64,000 nt of DNA from Actinomadura formosensis NBRC 14204 (GTDB taxonomy: Bacteria > Actinomycetota > Actinomycetes > Streptosporangiales > Streptosporangiaceae). The notes below the pieces were generated by a model. The model saw only the letters and a program-made list of their open reading frames with translations, was not told the DNA's origin and made no database searches. Below are positions 52,352 to 61,035 of this stretch, one piece after another; position 1 is the stretch's first letter; each line of letters starts with the position of its first letter. The position numbers were made by a program, and so were the translations under genes. The stretch is taken from assembly GCF_001552155.1 (NCBI RefSeq), contig NZ_BCQQ01000020.1, forward strand, positions 1 through 64,000, written 5' to 3'.

Positions 52352-53119
52352 ATGAGGATCCACGTGGTGAGCGACGTCCACGGCCGCGCGGACGCGCTGA
52401 CGAGCGCGGCGGACGGCGCCGACGTCCTCATCTGCCTGGGCGACCTGATCCTGTTCATCGACTACCACGACCACGGGCAGGGGATCTTCGCCGAACTGTT
52501 CGGACAGGAGAACGCCGCCCGCTTCATCACGCTGCGCACCGAGAAGCGCTTCGACGAGGCGCGGGCGTTCTCCCGGAGCCTGTGGGCGTCGCTGGACGGC
52601 GACGCGTGGCCGCACATCGAGCGCGCGGTCGACCGGCAGTACGCCGACCTGTTCGCGGCCATGCCGGCCCCGGCGTACCTGACGTACGGCAACGTCGACG
52701 TCCCGCGCATGTGGGGCCCCCATCTGCGCGAGGGCCACCATGTCCTCGACGGGCAGACCACCGAGATCGGCGGGCTGCGGTTCGGGTTCGTCGGCGGCGG
52801 TCTCCGCACCGAGTACCGCACCCCCTACGAACTGGACGAGGAGACGTTCGCCGCCAAGGTCGAGGCCGTCGGGGAGGTGGACGTGCTGTGCTCGCACATC
52901 CCGCCCGCCGTCCCCGAACTGCTGTACGACACGGTGGCGCGCCGGTTCGAGCGGGGCAGTGAGGCGATCCTGGACGCGGTCCGCCGGACGCAGCCGAAGT
53001 ACATGCTGTTCGGGCACGTCCACCAGCCGCTCGCGAGCCGGATCCGGATCGGCCGCACCGAGTGCGTGAACGTCGGGCACTTCCGCGCCCGCGGCGTTCC
53101 CTACGTCCTGACGGTGTGA
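52352..53119 (+). CDS. Metallophosphoesterase
   Basis: A 255-residue calcineurin-like phosphoesterase. The five metal-binding blocks are visible: VVSDVHG, CLGDLILF, YGNVD (in place of GNHD), CSHIPP and FGHVHQP. The YGNVD variant suggests a subgroup distinct from classical protein phosphatases. Substrate unknown. TAGAGT (52340-52345) is six bases before the ATG, a leaderless-type start divergent from the fadD gene. Confidence 0.88.
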   Translation: MRIHVVSDVHGRADALTSAADGADVLICLGDLILFIDYHDHGQGIFAELFGQENAARFITLRTEKRFDEARAFSRSLWASLDGDAWPHIERAVDRQYADLFAAMPAPAYLTYGNVDVPRMWGPHLREGHHVLDGQTTEIGGLRFGFVGGGLRTEYRTPYELDEETFAAKVEAVGEVDVLCSHIPPAVPELLYDTVARRFERGSEAILDAVRRTQPKYMLFGHVHQPLASRIRIGRTECVNVGHFRARGVPYVLTV

Positions 53120-53184
53120 CGGATACCGTCTCTACGAAGAGCGGGTCCGGCCGCGGGCCCGACGACAGCCGGAGGGAGACGCAG

Positions 53185-53619
53185 ATGGCGGACCGCACCA
53201 GTTCCTCCATCACGGTCAAGGCGGGCAAGGCCGAGATCATGGCGGTGATCGCCGATCTGGAGGCGTACCCGCGGTGGGCGAGCGGCATCCGCGAGTTCAC
53301 CGTGCAGGAGACGGGGGAGGACGGCCGCGCGAAGCGCGCCAGGCTGACCTTCGACGGGGGCCCGTTCAGCGACACGGTCGGGCTCGCCTACGTCTGGGAG
53401 GGCGACGACCGGGTCACCTGGGAACTGGTGGAGCCGGGCACGGTCGTCACCGGCCTGCACGGCACCTATGACCTCGTCGAGGAGGGCGGCGTCACCGAGG
53501 TGACCTACGAGCTCGCCGTGGACGTCCGCATCCCCATGATCGGCATGGTGAAGCGCAAGGGCGAGAAGCGGATCATCGACTCGGCCCTCAAGGGCCTCAA
53601 GCGGCACGTCGAGCGCTGA
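53185..53619 (+). CDS. SRPBCC (START-like) family protein
   Basis: A 144-residue Bet v1/START-fold protein with a hydrophobic ligand cavity (polyketide cyclase/dehydrase-like: SSITVKAGKAEIMAVIADLEAYPRWA in pieces, then WEGDDRVTWELVEPG). M. tuberculosis Rv2185c is the positional equivalent. Ligand unknown; a lipid is plausible given the fadD gene nearby. ATG at 53185 follows GGAGGGAGACGCAG. Confidence 0.87.
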   Translation: MADRTSSSITVKAGKAEIMAVIADLEAYPRWASGIREFTVQETGEDGRAKRARLTFDGGPFSDTVGLAYVWEGDDRVTWELVEPGTVVTGLHGTYDLVEEGGVTEVTYELAVDVRIPMIGMVKRKGEKRIIDSALKGLKRHVER

Positions 53620-53675
53620 ACCCGGCACGGGGAGGCGGGTACCGTGCACGCCGGTGACAGATGGATGATGGAGCC

Positions 53676-54005
53676 ATGAGCGACGACGCGGGCAGCGTAT
53701 GGGACCGTGCCATCGCCGCCGAGGCGGGCCCGGAACCGGCCGCCGGGCCGGCCGCTCCGCCGGACGCTCCGCCGGACGCGGAGCCGGACGCGGTGCGGCA
53801 CCTGTGCGAGGCCGGGCGATCGCTGCTCGCGGCCGCGCGGGACGCGGCGGCCGCGCTCGACCGGACCCGGCCCTTACCCGGGAGGGAGAACCCTCCGGCT
53901 GAGGCGTCGAAGCGCCCGCGGGCGGGTACGTCCGATCGGTCGGGACGTGCGGAGCCGGGCGAGCCGTGGGCGGCCGCCACCGGCGGTCCCATCGACATCG
54001 GGTAG
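53676..54005 (+). CDS. Small conserved protein, DUF5304-like
   Basis: A 109-residue protein rich in Ala, Pro and acidic residues with one helix-forming stretch (AVRHLCEAGRSLLAAARDAAAALD in pieces). Position between the SRPBCC gene and glucokinase suggests the DUF5304 family of actinomycetes, but similarity is weak. Start unclear: ATG at 53676 or ATG at 53661. Function unknown. Confidence 0.55.
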   Translation: MSDDAGSVWDRAIAAEAGPEPAAGPAAPPDAPPDAEPDAVRHLCEAGRSLLAAARDAAAALDRTRPLPGRENPPAEASKRPRAGTSDRSGRAEPGEPWAAATGGPIDIG

Positions 54006-54051
54006 CGCGCAGTGGCTCCAGCCGGGCCGCGCGAGGAGGAGGAAGTGCTAC

Positions 54052-55026
54052 ATGGCCCTGACCATCGGCGTGGATGTGGGCGGTACGAAGGTGGCCGCGG
54101 GGGTCGTCGACGACCGGGGAACGATCCTGGAGAAGGTCCGCCGGCCCACCCCCTCGACGAACCCCAAGGAGACCGCCAAGACCATCGCCGAGGTCGTCGA
54201 CCTGCTGAAGGGCAAGTACGACGAGGTGTCGGCCGTCGGCCTCGGCACCGCGGGCTTCGTCGACGAGGACCGTTCCACCGTGCTGTTCGCACCCAACCTC
54301 GCCTGGCGGGACGAGCCGATCAAGGAGAAGGTGGAGAGCCTGGTCGGGCTGCCGGTCGTCGTGGAGAACGACGGTAACGCGACCGCGTGGGGCGAGGCCC
54401 GGTTCGGCGCCGGCCGCGGCGAGGACTTCCTCGTCCTGGTGGCGCTCGGCACCGGCATCGGCGGTGGCATCATCCTGGGCGGCGAGCTGTACCGGGGCCG
54501 GTTCGGCATCGGCGCCGAGATGGGGCACTTCCGGGTCGTCCCGGACGGGCGCCGCTGCGGCTGCGGCAACCGCGGCTGCTGGGAGCAGTACGCGAGCGGC
54601 AACGCGCTGGTCCACGAGGCCCGCGACCTGGCCCGGGTGGCGCCCGCGATGGCGGGGCGGCTGCTGGAACTCGGCGGCGGCCGGCCGGAGGGCATCAGCG
54701 GACCGGAGGTGTCGCAGGCGGCCCGCGAAGGCGACAAGGCGGCGCTGGAATGCTTCCGGACCATCGCGCACTGGGCGGGGCAGGGCCTCGCCGACCTCAG
54801 CGCGATCCTGGACCCGGGCGCGTTCATCATCGGCGGCGGCCTGTCGGACGCCGGCGACCTGCTGCTCGACCCGGTCCGCGCCGCGTTCGAGGACGCGCTG
54901 ACCGGACGTGGCCACCGCCCGCTGCCCGACATCCGCATCGCCGAGCTGGGGTCGGCGGCGGGCATCGTCGGCGCCGCGGACCTCGCCCGCGTCCGCCCGC
55001 TCCAGGACGTGGCCGTCCAGGCGTGA
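54052..55026 (+). CDS. glkA: ROK-family glucokinase
   Basis: A 324-residue sugar kinase. Phosphate-1 motif GVDVGGTKVAAGVV, catalytic aspartate in VENDGNATAWGE, VALGTGIGGGIILGG, and the ROK zinc motif CGCGNRGCWEQ are all intact. In Streptomyces the equivalent enzyme phosphorylates glucose and takes part in carbon catabolite repression. ATG at 54052 follows GAGGAGGAGGAAGTG; the longer open frame is a shadow. It overlaps the next gene by four bases. Confidence 0.95.
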   Translation: MALTIGVDVGGTKVAAGVVDDRGTILEKVRRPTPSTNPKETAKTIAEVVDLLKGKYDEVSAVGLGTAGFVDEDRSTVLFAPNLAWRDEPIKEKVESLVGLPVVVENDGNATAWGEARFGAGRGEDFLVLVALGTGIGGGIILGGELYRGRFGIGAEMGHFRVVPDGRRCGCGNRGCWEQYASGNALVHEARDLARVAPAMAGRLLELGGGRPEGISGPEVSQAAREGDKAALECFRTIAHWAGQGLADLSAILDPGAFIIGGGLSDAGDLLLDPVRAAFEDALTGRGHRPLPDIRIAELGSAAGIVGAADLARVRPLQDVAVQA

Positions 55027-55718
55027 CCGCCGTCCGGCTGCTGAGCTACAACATCCGTTCGCTGCGCGACGACGCGGCGGCCGTGGCGCGCGTCGTCCGC
55101 GCCGTCGCCCCCGACGTGCTGTGCCTGCAGGAGGTCCCGCGCTTCCGGGCGTGGCGCCTGCGGCGGCGCCGCCTGGCGAACGCGTGCGGTATGCGGATCG
55201 CGGCAGGACGGCGGGCCTGCGGGCTCGCCGTCCTGACCGCGCCCCACGTGCGCCGGGTGCACCGCGAGTTCCACCTGCTGACCCCCGACCGCGGGCTGCA
55301 CCGCCGCGCCCTGGCGATCGCCGTCCTGGAGATCGGCGGCACCGGCGTCATCGCCGCGAGCACCCACCTGGACCTGGAGGACGCCCCGCGCCTGCGCCAC
55401 GTCCACGAGATCCGCGCCCACCTCGACCGTGCCCGTGCCCGTTACGGCGCGCCCGCCGTCCTGGCCGGTGACTTCAACGAGGAACCGGGCGGCGGGTCCT
55501 GGTCACTGCTGACCGGCTGCTTCCGGGACGCCTACGCGACCGCCCCCACCGGCGGGGAGGCGACCTTCTCCGCCCGCAACCCGACCCGCCGCATAGACGC
55601 CGTCTTCGTCGACCCGGCGATCGGTGTGACGGCCTGCGGCGTCCCCCCGGACGAAACCGGCGACCACCCCCGGGCCACCGACCACCGCCCGCTCCTGGCG
55701 GACCTGCGCCTCGGCTAG
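55023..55718 (+). CDS. Endonuclease/exonuclease/phosphatase (EEP) family hydrolase
   Basis: A 231-residue EEP-fold protein: LLSYNIRSL, VLCLQEVPR (metal-binding Glu), STHLDLED, LAGDFNEEPG, RRIDAVFVD and ATDHRPLLADL are the active-site blocks. It could act on DNA, sugar phosphates or lipids; no signal peptide. GTG at 55023 shares GTGA with the glucokinase stop, so the two are cotranslated. It converges with the next gene, overlapping four bases. Confidence 0.87.
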   Translation: MTAVRLLSYNIRSLRDDAAAVARVVRAVAPDVLCLQEVPRFRAWRLRRRRLANACGMRIAAGRRACGLAVLTAPHVRRVHREFHLLTPDRGLHRRALAIAVLEIGGTGVIAASTHLDLEDAPRLRHVHEIRAHLDRARARYGAPAVLAGDFNEEPGGGSWSLLTGCFRDAYATAPTGGEATFSARNPTRRIDAVFVDPAIGVTACGVPPDETGDHPRATDHRPLLADLRLG

Positions 55719-56578
55719 ACGACGGCTCCGTCGTCGGGGTCCCTCGGCTCGTCGCCCATGCGCAGGACGAGGGTGACGAAGCCGCCGATGAAGGCGGCGA
55801 CGGCGAGGAAGGCGGCCCAGCCGGGCACCTCCCAGTCGAGGACGACGGTGACGAGCAGGTAGATGGGACCGCCGATCAGGGCGATCCAGGCGCCCTTGGT
55901 GAGCGGGTCGGCGCTCGGCAGCGGCGGGGGAGGGGGCGGGACGTAGTGCCCTTCCTCCTCCTCATCATCATCGTCGTCGGGCGGGAACTCCGGCGGCTCC
56001 GTCGGCTTGATCACGCGGGCGCGGGGAAGGCGGCCGGAGCGGTCGTCGCCCTCCCGCGGGGGGTCGGCGGGCTCGCGGATGTTCTCCTCGTCCGGCCAGG
56101 GGGGCTCGCCCTCGGGGACGTCGTCGAAACCGGCGATGATCTCGGCCCAGATGGCGTCCTCGTCGCGTTCCGGGGGGCCGCCCGCGTCCGTCCCGGAGCC
56201 GCCCTCGGCGGGCTCGGCGAAGCCGGTCTCGGCGCGTTCGCCCTTCTCCGCGCGTTCGGCCTTCTCCGCGCGTTCGGCGGGCTCGGCGCGCTCCTCCGGG
56301 CCGCGGGCGGACGCCTCGCGCAGCCGGGCGAGGTGGACGCGCAGGATGCCCTCGGCGGCGGGCTTCATCTCGACGTCCACGTAGAGCCGGTCGAGGACGT
56401 CGCCGGACGCGGGTTCCACGACCGGCCCGCTGATCTCCGGCAGGCCGGTCGGCGACGCCGCGTAGGCGGCCACGCCGGCCTCGCCGAGCGCGGTGAGCAT
56501 CGCGTCCGCCAGATGCGGGGCGAGGTCGACCAGTGGGGCGTAGGTGTCGGCTGACAGTCCATTGCCACGGCGATTCAC
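55715..56578 (-). CDS. Charged-repeat protein with C-terminal membrane segments
   Basis: A 287-residue protein of unknown function. A ~95-residue N-terminal domain (TYAPLVDLAPHLADAML...) is followed by a low-complexity Glu/Arg/Ala run (EPAERAEKAERAEKGERAE), a Pro/Asp/Glu-rich linker with a DDDDDEEEE stretch and poly-proline, and two transmembrane helices at the end. GTG at 56578 follows GAAGGAGCCGGCCCC. It resembles actinomycete proteins found beside this acyltransferase. Confidence 0.7.
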   Translation of the reverse strand: MNRRGNGLSADTYAPLVDLAPHLADAMLTALGEAGVAAYAASPTGLPEISGPVVEPASGDVLDRLYVDVEMKPAAEGILRVHLARLREASARGPEERAEPAERAEKAERAEKGERAETGFAEPAEGGSGTDAGGPPERDEDAIWAEIIAGFDDVPEGEPPWPDEENIREPADPPREGDDRSGRLPRARVIKPTEPPEFPPDDDDDEEEEGHYVPPPPPPLPSADPLTKGAWIALIGGPIYLLVTVVLDWEVPGWAAFLAVAAFIGGFVTLVLRMGDEPRDPDDGAVV

Positions 56579-56945
56579 GGGGCCGGCTCCTTCGACGACT
56601 CCGGCGTGACCGACAGCACCGGCATGGCGGCCTCCGCTTCCCCAACGACAGTGCGGTGCCCGGACGCGCCCGCCGCAGGCGGCGGCATTCCCGGACACCC
56701 CGAAACGTGTGTCCCACGGTATTCGCTGCGCCGCGTGGGACAAGCCCCCGGGTGCAACCGATTGAGATTCACCGTTCAGAGCCTACGTTCATTCCCGTCC
56801 CCGCCGCCGGGCGGACCGGTCCCGATTTGAGGGGTACCGGCCGGTAGAGCGGTAAGAGGGGGAATGGGAAGATGTCCCAACATCCCCCGTCGGCCAGGGG
56901 CCGATCGTGCTCGCCCCCGGGCACCGGTCCGAGGAAGGTGCCCGC
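56579..56945. other. Divergent intergenic region
   Basis: About 367 bases between the charged-repeat gene and the acyltransferase gene. The middle is less GC-rich (AACCGATTGAGATTCACC near 56757, TTTGAGGGGTACCGG near 56826) and should hold both promoters. No gene or RNA was recognised. Confidence 0.5.
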
Positions 56946-57680
56946 ATGCTGTGGTTCTGGATCCTGCTCAGGATCGTGCTCTCGCCGATCCTGTACCTCG
57001 GGTGGTGGCCGCGGAACAAGGGCATGCGCAACGTCCCGAAGCGGGGGCCGGCGCTGATGGTGAGCAACCACCTGTCGTTCGCCGACCACTTCTTCGGGCC
57101 GCTGCCGCTGATGCGCCCGATCTACTTCATCGGCAAGGGCGAGTACTTCACCGGCAAGGGGATCAAGGGGCTGATCAGCAAGGGGTTCTTCACCGGCGTC
57201 GGTGTGGTGCCCGTCGACCGGACCGGCGGGCCGGCGTCCGAGGCGGCGCTGCAGACCGGGCTGCGCATCCTCGCCGAGGGCAAGCTGCTCGGCATCTACC
57301 CGGAGGGCACCCGCGCACCCGACAACCGGCTGTACCGGGGCAAGACGGGGGTGGCGCGGCTGGCGCTGAAGTCCCGCGTCCCGGTGATCCCGATGGGGAT
57401 GATCAACACGCATGAGCTGATGCCGCCCGGCCGGCCGTACCCGCGGCTCGGCGTACGGCCCGGCGTCCGGTTCGGCAAGCCGCTGGACTTCTCCCGGTTC
57501 TACGGCCGCGAGGACGACCACGAGGTGCTCCGGGAGATCACCGACGAGATCATGGAGGCGATCCGGGCGCTGTCCGGGCAGGAGTACGTCGACCGGTACG
57601 CCGCCGAGGTGAAGGCCGAACTGGCCGGCAAGCCGGTGCGGCCGGTGGAGGACGACAGCGGGCTGAGCGACCCCGGATGA
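56946..57680 (+). CDS. 1-acylglycerol-3-phosphate O-acyltransferase family protein
   Basis: A 244-residue PlsC-type acyltransferase. The N-terminal membrane helix, the catalytic NHLSFADHF (NHxxxxD) and the substrate motif IYPEGTRAPD are intact, and GVVPVDRTG is the third block. It makes phosphatidic acid or acylates related lipids. ATG at 56946 follows GAGGAAGGTGCCCGC. It precedes macS by 46 bases. Confidence 0.9.
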   Translation: MLWFWILLRIVLSPILYLGWWPRNKGMRNVPKRGPALMVSNHLSFADHFFGPLPLMRPIYFIGKGEYFTGKGIKGLISKGFFTGVGVVPVDRTGGPASEAALQTGLRILAEGKLLGIYPEGTRAPDNRLYRGKTGVARLALKSRVPVIPMGMINTHELMPPGRPYPRLGVRPGVRFGKPLDFSRFYGREDDHEVLREITDEIMEAIRALSGQEYVDRYAAEVKAELAGKPVRPVEDDSGLSDPG

Positions 57681-57726
57681 GCGGAGCGGGCCGGGGGCGC
57701 GGGGGCCTGCCCGGCGGGGCGCGGGG

Positions 57727-58917
57727 ATGAGGCGGGCGGGGACGGGCCCGGCGGGATTGGGGCTGGAGACCGCGCTGTGGCGGGCCGTGGCGGTCTACCG
57801 CGGGCTTGCGCTGGGCTACGCCGCGCTCGTGATCGCGATGAACTTCGACGGCTACGCCCATCCGGCCGGCGGGTGGGCGGTCCTCGCCGTCATGGCCGTG
57901 TGGACGGCCTACGCGGTGGCCGCGTTCGGTGATCCGCGCCGGCGCGGATGGCCGCTGCCGGCCGCCGACCTCGCCGTCGCCGCGAGCTGCGTGCTGGCGA
58001 CCGCGTGGGTGGAGACGCCCGCGAACATCGCCGCGGGACGCCCGACGCTGCCGGTGTCGTGGGTGGCGGCGGCGGTGCTGTCGTGGGCGGTGGCGGGCGG
58101 GCGGCGGCTCGGCCTCACCGCCGCGCTCGTGCTGGCCGCCGCGAACCTGATGGTCCACGTCCTCGCCGGGACGGCCGGCGGCATCGGCGGCACCACGTTC
58201 AACGGCATCGTGCTGCTGGTTCTCGCCGGGCTCGTCGTCGGGCACGTCGTCCGGCTGGCGCTGGAGGCGGAGGCGCGGCTGGCGCGGGCCGTGGAGCTGG
58301 AGTCGGCCGGCCGGGAGCGGGACCGGCTGGCCCGCGGCATCCACGACTCGGTGCTGCAGGTCCTCGCGATGGTGCAGCGGCGCGGCGGTGAGCTGGGCGG
58401 CGAGGCGGCCGAGCTGGGCCGGCTCGCGGGCGAGCAGGAGGCCGCGCTGCGCGCGCTCATCGGCACCGGCCCGGCGGCGCCGCCGCGCCTCCCGGACGCC
58501 GACGCCGATCTGCGTCCGCTGCTGACCGCGCACGCGTCCACGTCCGTCACGGTCTCGACGCCGGCGACGGAGGTGCCGCTGCCCGCGCACGCCGCCCGCG
58601 AGGTCGGGGCGGCCGTCGCGGCGGCACTGGACAACGTCCGGCGGCACTGCGGCGGCGGTGCCCGCGCCTGGGTGCTGCTGGAGGACGGGCCCGGCGGGGT
58701 CACCGTCAGCGTCCGCGACGACGGCCCCGGCATGCCCGCCGGGCGGTTGGACGAGGCGGCGGCGGACGGCCGGCTCGGCGTCGCCCAGTCCATCCGGGGC
58801 CGCATCGGCGACCTCGGCGGCAAGGTCACGATCTTCTCCGCGGAGGGTGAGGGCACCGAGATCGAGATGACCGTGCCCCGCCGCCCGGACGGGAGCGTCC
58901 CCGGCCCCCGGTCTTAG
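57727..58917 (+). CDS. macS: MacS-like sensor histidine kinase
   Basis: A 396-residue kinase. Residues ~15-180 hold five or six membrane segments (the MacS/DUF5931 sensor domain), then the dimerisation region with the phospho-accepting histidine in ARGIHDSVLQVLAM and an ATPase domain (LDNVRRHCGGG, VRDDGPGMP, GGKVTIFSAEGEGTEIEM). This is the NarL-type HisKA_3 architecture. In S. coelicolor, MacRS controls morphogenesis, antibiotic production and lipoprotein genes; the identity here is by order and architecture. Confidence 0.85.
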   Translation: MRRAGTGPAGLGLETALWRAVAVYRGLALGYAALVIAMNFDGYAHPAGGWAVLAVMAVWTAYAVAAFGDPRRRGWPLPAADLAVAASCVLATAWVETPANIAAGRPTLPVSWVAAAVLSWAVAGGRRLGLTAALVLAAANLMVHVLAGTAGGIGGTTFNGIVLLVLAGLVVGHVVRLALEAEARLARAVELESAGRERDRLARGIHDSVLQVLAMVQRRGGELGGEAAELGRLAGEQEAALRALIGTGPAAPPRLPDADADLRPLLTAHASTSVTVSTPATEVPLPAHAAREVGAAVAAALDNVRRHCGGGARAWVLLEDGPGGVTVSVRDDGPGMPAGRLDEAAADGRLGVAQSIRGRIGDLGGKVTIFSAEGEGTEIEMTVPRRPDGSVPGPRS

Positions 58918-58920
58918 GGT
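58915..58920 (+). promoter_or_regulatory. -10 element of a possible separate macR promoter
   Basis: TAGGGT overlaps the macS stop codon and is followed by seven bases and the macR GTG, the leaderless pattern, so macR may be expressed independently of macS. Confidence 0.4.
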
Positions 58921-58927
58921 GTGATCC

Positions 58928-59581
58928 GTGAGCCTGCGAGTCATGGTCGTGGACGACCATCCGATGTGGCGCGAGGCGGTCGCCCGCGATCTCGCCGAGG
59001 CCGGCCATGACGTGGTCGCGACCGCGGGGGAGGGCGGCGCGGCCGTCCGGATCGCCGCCGCCGCGCGTCCCGAGGTCGCGGTCGTCGACCTCCAGCTCCC
59101 CGACATGAGCGGTGTGGAGGTGACCCGCCACCTGGCCGCCGCAGACCCGCCCGTCCGGGTCCTGGTGCTGTCGGCGAGCGGCGAGCAGCAGGACGTCCTG
59201 GAGGCGGTGAAGGCGGGCGCGACCGGCTACCTGCTCAAGTCCGCGGCCCGCGAGGAGTTCCTGGACGCCGTCCGGCGAACCGGGGAGGGCGACGCCGTCT
59301 TCACCCCCGGCCTGGCCGGTCTCGTCCTCGGCGAGTACCGCCGGCTCGCCGCCGCGCCCGCCCGCGAGGAGGCGGACGCGCCGCGCCTGACCGACCGCGA
59401 GACCGAGGTGCTGCGGCTGGTCGCGAAGGGCCTGACGTACAAGCAGATCGCGCAGCGTCTCGTGCTGTCGCATCGGACGGTGCAGAACCACGTGCAGAAC
59501 ACCCTCGGCAAACTCCAGCTCCACAACCGTGTCGAACTCGTCCGCTACGCCATCGAGAAGGGCCTCGACCAGGAGGAATAG
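58928..59581 (+). CDS. macR: MacR-like LuxR/NarL-family response regulator
   Basis: A 217-residue regulator. The receiver domain has D9/D10, phosphorylated D54 (AVVDLQLPD) and the conserved lysine in YLLKSAA; the C-terminal LuxR helix-turn-helix reads LTDRETEVLRLVAKGLTYKQIA (two pieces) and SHRTVQNHVQNTLGKL. It is the partner of the adjacent kinase. Start is GTG at 58928. Confidence 0.9.
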   Translation: MSLRVMVVDDHPMWREAVARDLAEAGHDVVATAGEGGAAVRIAAAARPEVAVVDLQLPDMSGVEVTRHLAAADPPVRVLVLSASGEQQDVLEAVKAGATGYLLKSAAREEFLDAVRRTGEGDAVFTPGLAGLVLGEYRRLAAAPAREEADAPRLTDRETEVLRLVAKGLTYKQIAQRLVLSHRTVQNHVQNTLGKLQLHNRVELVRYAIEKGLDQEE

Positions 59582-59907
59582 GCTGGATGAAGCACGGCCG
59601 GGGCCGATCCCGGCGGGCCTCGTGCGACAGGGCGATCTCACGGGCGCCGCGGCGCGGGAACTGGCGATGGCCGAGGCCGGGTGATCCCATGGCGCAAAGG
59701 CCCCGCCGCGGCTGTGCAAGGCCGGGCCACGGCGGCCGCCGGGGAAGTGGCGGCGCGGGGCGAACGGTGTGCCGCCGCCCGCGGCAGCGGCTATGGTCTA
59801 GACCAATGGCGGCACCGGGACGCCCGGCGGCCGCCCGGCCGTGTGCGGACGCATGGCCGGTCATTGGCAATCGAGGGAGGAGCCCGGTGGCGGGAGAAGG
59901 AGACGGC
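59582..59907. other. Intergenic region upstream of pfkA
   Basis: About 326 bases after macR. The only clear signal is the 12-base palindrome at 59794-59805 described separately. An open frame in the pfkA register runs through it but lacks a ribosome site and has shadow-like composition. Confidence 0.6.
59794..59805. promoter_or_regulatory. DasR-type (dre) palindrome upstream of pfkA
   Basis: TGGTCTAGACCA is a perfect 12-base palindrome equal to the core of the DasR response element known from Streptomyces. It lies about 103 bases upstream of the pfkA start codon. GntR/HutC-family regulators bind such sites; occupancy here is inferred. Confidence 0.65.
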
Positions 59908-60933
59908 ATGCGCGTCGGAGTGCTGACCGGTGGCGGGGACTGCCCCGGACTGAACGCGGTGATCCGCGCGGTCGTCCGCAAGGGCGTGCAGGTCTACGGC
60001 TACGAGTTCGTCGGCTTCCGGGCCGGCTGGCGCGGCCCTCTCGAAGGCGACACCATGGCCCTCGACGTGCAGGCCGTGCGCGGGATCCTGCCGCGCGGCG
60101 GGACGATCCTCGGCTCGTCCAGGACGAACCCGATCAAGGTCGAGGGCGGCATCGAGCGCATCAAGGACAACCTCGCCGGGCTCGGCGTGGACGCGCTGAT
60201 CGCCATCGGCGGCGAGGACACCCTCGGTGTCGCGCGCGAACTGTACGCCGAGGGCGTCAACGTCGTCGGCGTCCCGAAGACGATCGACAACGACCTGAAC
60301 GCGACCGACTACACGTTCGGGTTCGACACCGCGGTGAACATCGGCGTGGAGGCCGTCGACCGGCTGCACACCACCGCCGAAAGCCACCACCGCGCGCTGA
60401 TCTGCGAGGTCATGGGCCGGCACGCGGGCTGGATCGCGCTGCACGTCGGCATGGCCGCGGGCGCCAACGTCATCCTCATCCCCGAGCGGCCCTTCGACAT
60501 CCAGAAGGTCTGCGAGTACGTGGAGAGCCGGTTCAAGACCCGGTACGCGCCGATCATCGTCGTGTCCGAGGGCGCGCACCCCGTCGACGGGCAGATGCGG
60601 CTGCAGACCGGGGAGAAGGACTCGTTCGGGCACGTCCGGCTCGGCGGCGTCGGCCAGGCGCTCGCCGACGAGATCGAGGCGCGCACCGGCAAGGAGGCCC
60701 GCGCCACCGTGCTCGGGCACATCCAGCGCGGCGGCACCCCCACCGCGTTCGACCGCGTCCTCGCGACCCGCTTCGGTCTCCAGGCGATCGACGCCGTCAA
60801 GGACGGCGACTACGGCAAGATGGTCGCGCTGCGGGGCACCGACATCGTCCGCGTCGGGCTGGACGAGGCGACCAAGGAGCTGAAGACCGTCCCGCTGGAG
60901 CGCTACGCCGAGGCCGAGGTCTTCTTCGGCTGA
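59908..60933 (+). CDS. pfkA: 6-phosphofructokinase, residues of the pyrophosphate-dependent type
   Basis: A 341-residue group III phosphofructokinase. It converts fructose 6-phosphate to fructose 1,6-bisphosphate. Motifs: GGGDCPGLNAVIRAVV, IAIGGEDTLG, PKTIDNDL (catalytic D127), MGRHAGWIALH and GHIQRGGTPTAFDR. Position 104 is Asp and 124 is Lys, the pair that marks pyrophosphate-using enzymes such as that of Amycolatopsis methanolica; ATP enzymes usually have Gly at 104. ATG at 59908 follows GAGAAGGAGACGGC. Confidence 0.93.
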   Translation: MRVGVLTGGGDCPGLNAVIRAVVRKGVQVYGYEFVGFRAGWRGPLEGDTMALDVQAVRGILPRGGTILGSSRTNPIKVEGGIERIKDNLAGLGVDALIAIGGEDTLGVARELYAEGVNVVGVPKTIDNDLNATDYTFGFDTAVNIGVEAVDRLHTTAESHHRALICEVMGRHAGWIALHVGMAAGANVILIPERPFDIQKVCEYVESRFKTRYAPIIVVSEGAHPVDGQMRLQTGEKDSFGHVRLGGVGQALADEIEARTGKEARATVLGHIQRGGTPTAFDRVLATRFGLQAIDAVKDGDYGKMVALRGTDIVRVGLDEATKELKTVPLERYAEAEVFFG

Positions 60934-61035
60934 CCGGCCCTCCTGGCGGGAACACGGTTTCCGGGTCGCGGTGTTGGGTCCTGTGGGCCACACTGGAGAC
61001 CCGCCCTTTACACGTTCCCGCCGGGAGGACCACGC

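Noticed and set aside
49154-53080. A 1308-codon open frame on the minus strand
   Set aside because: It runs antisense to or out of frame with five recognisable genes and is an Arg/Ala/Gly-rich shadow caused by high third-position GC.
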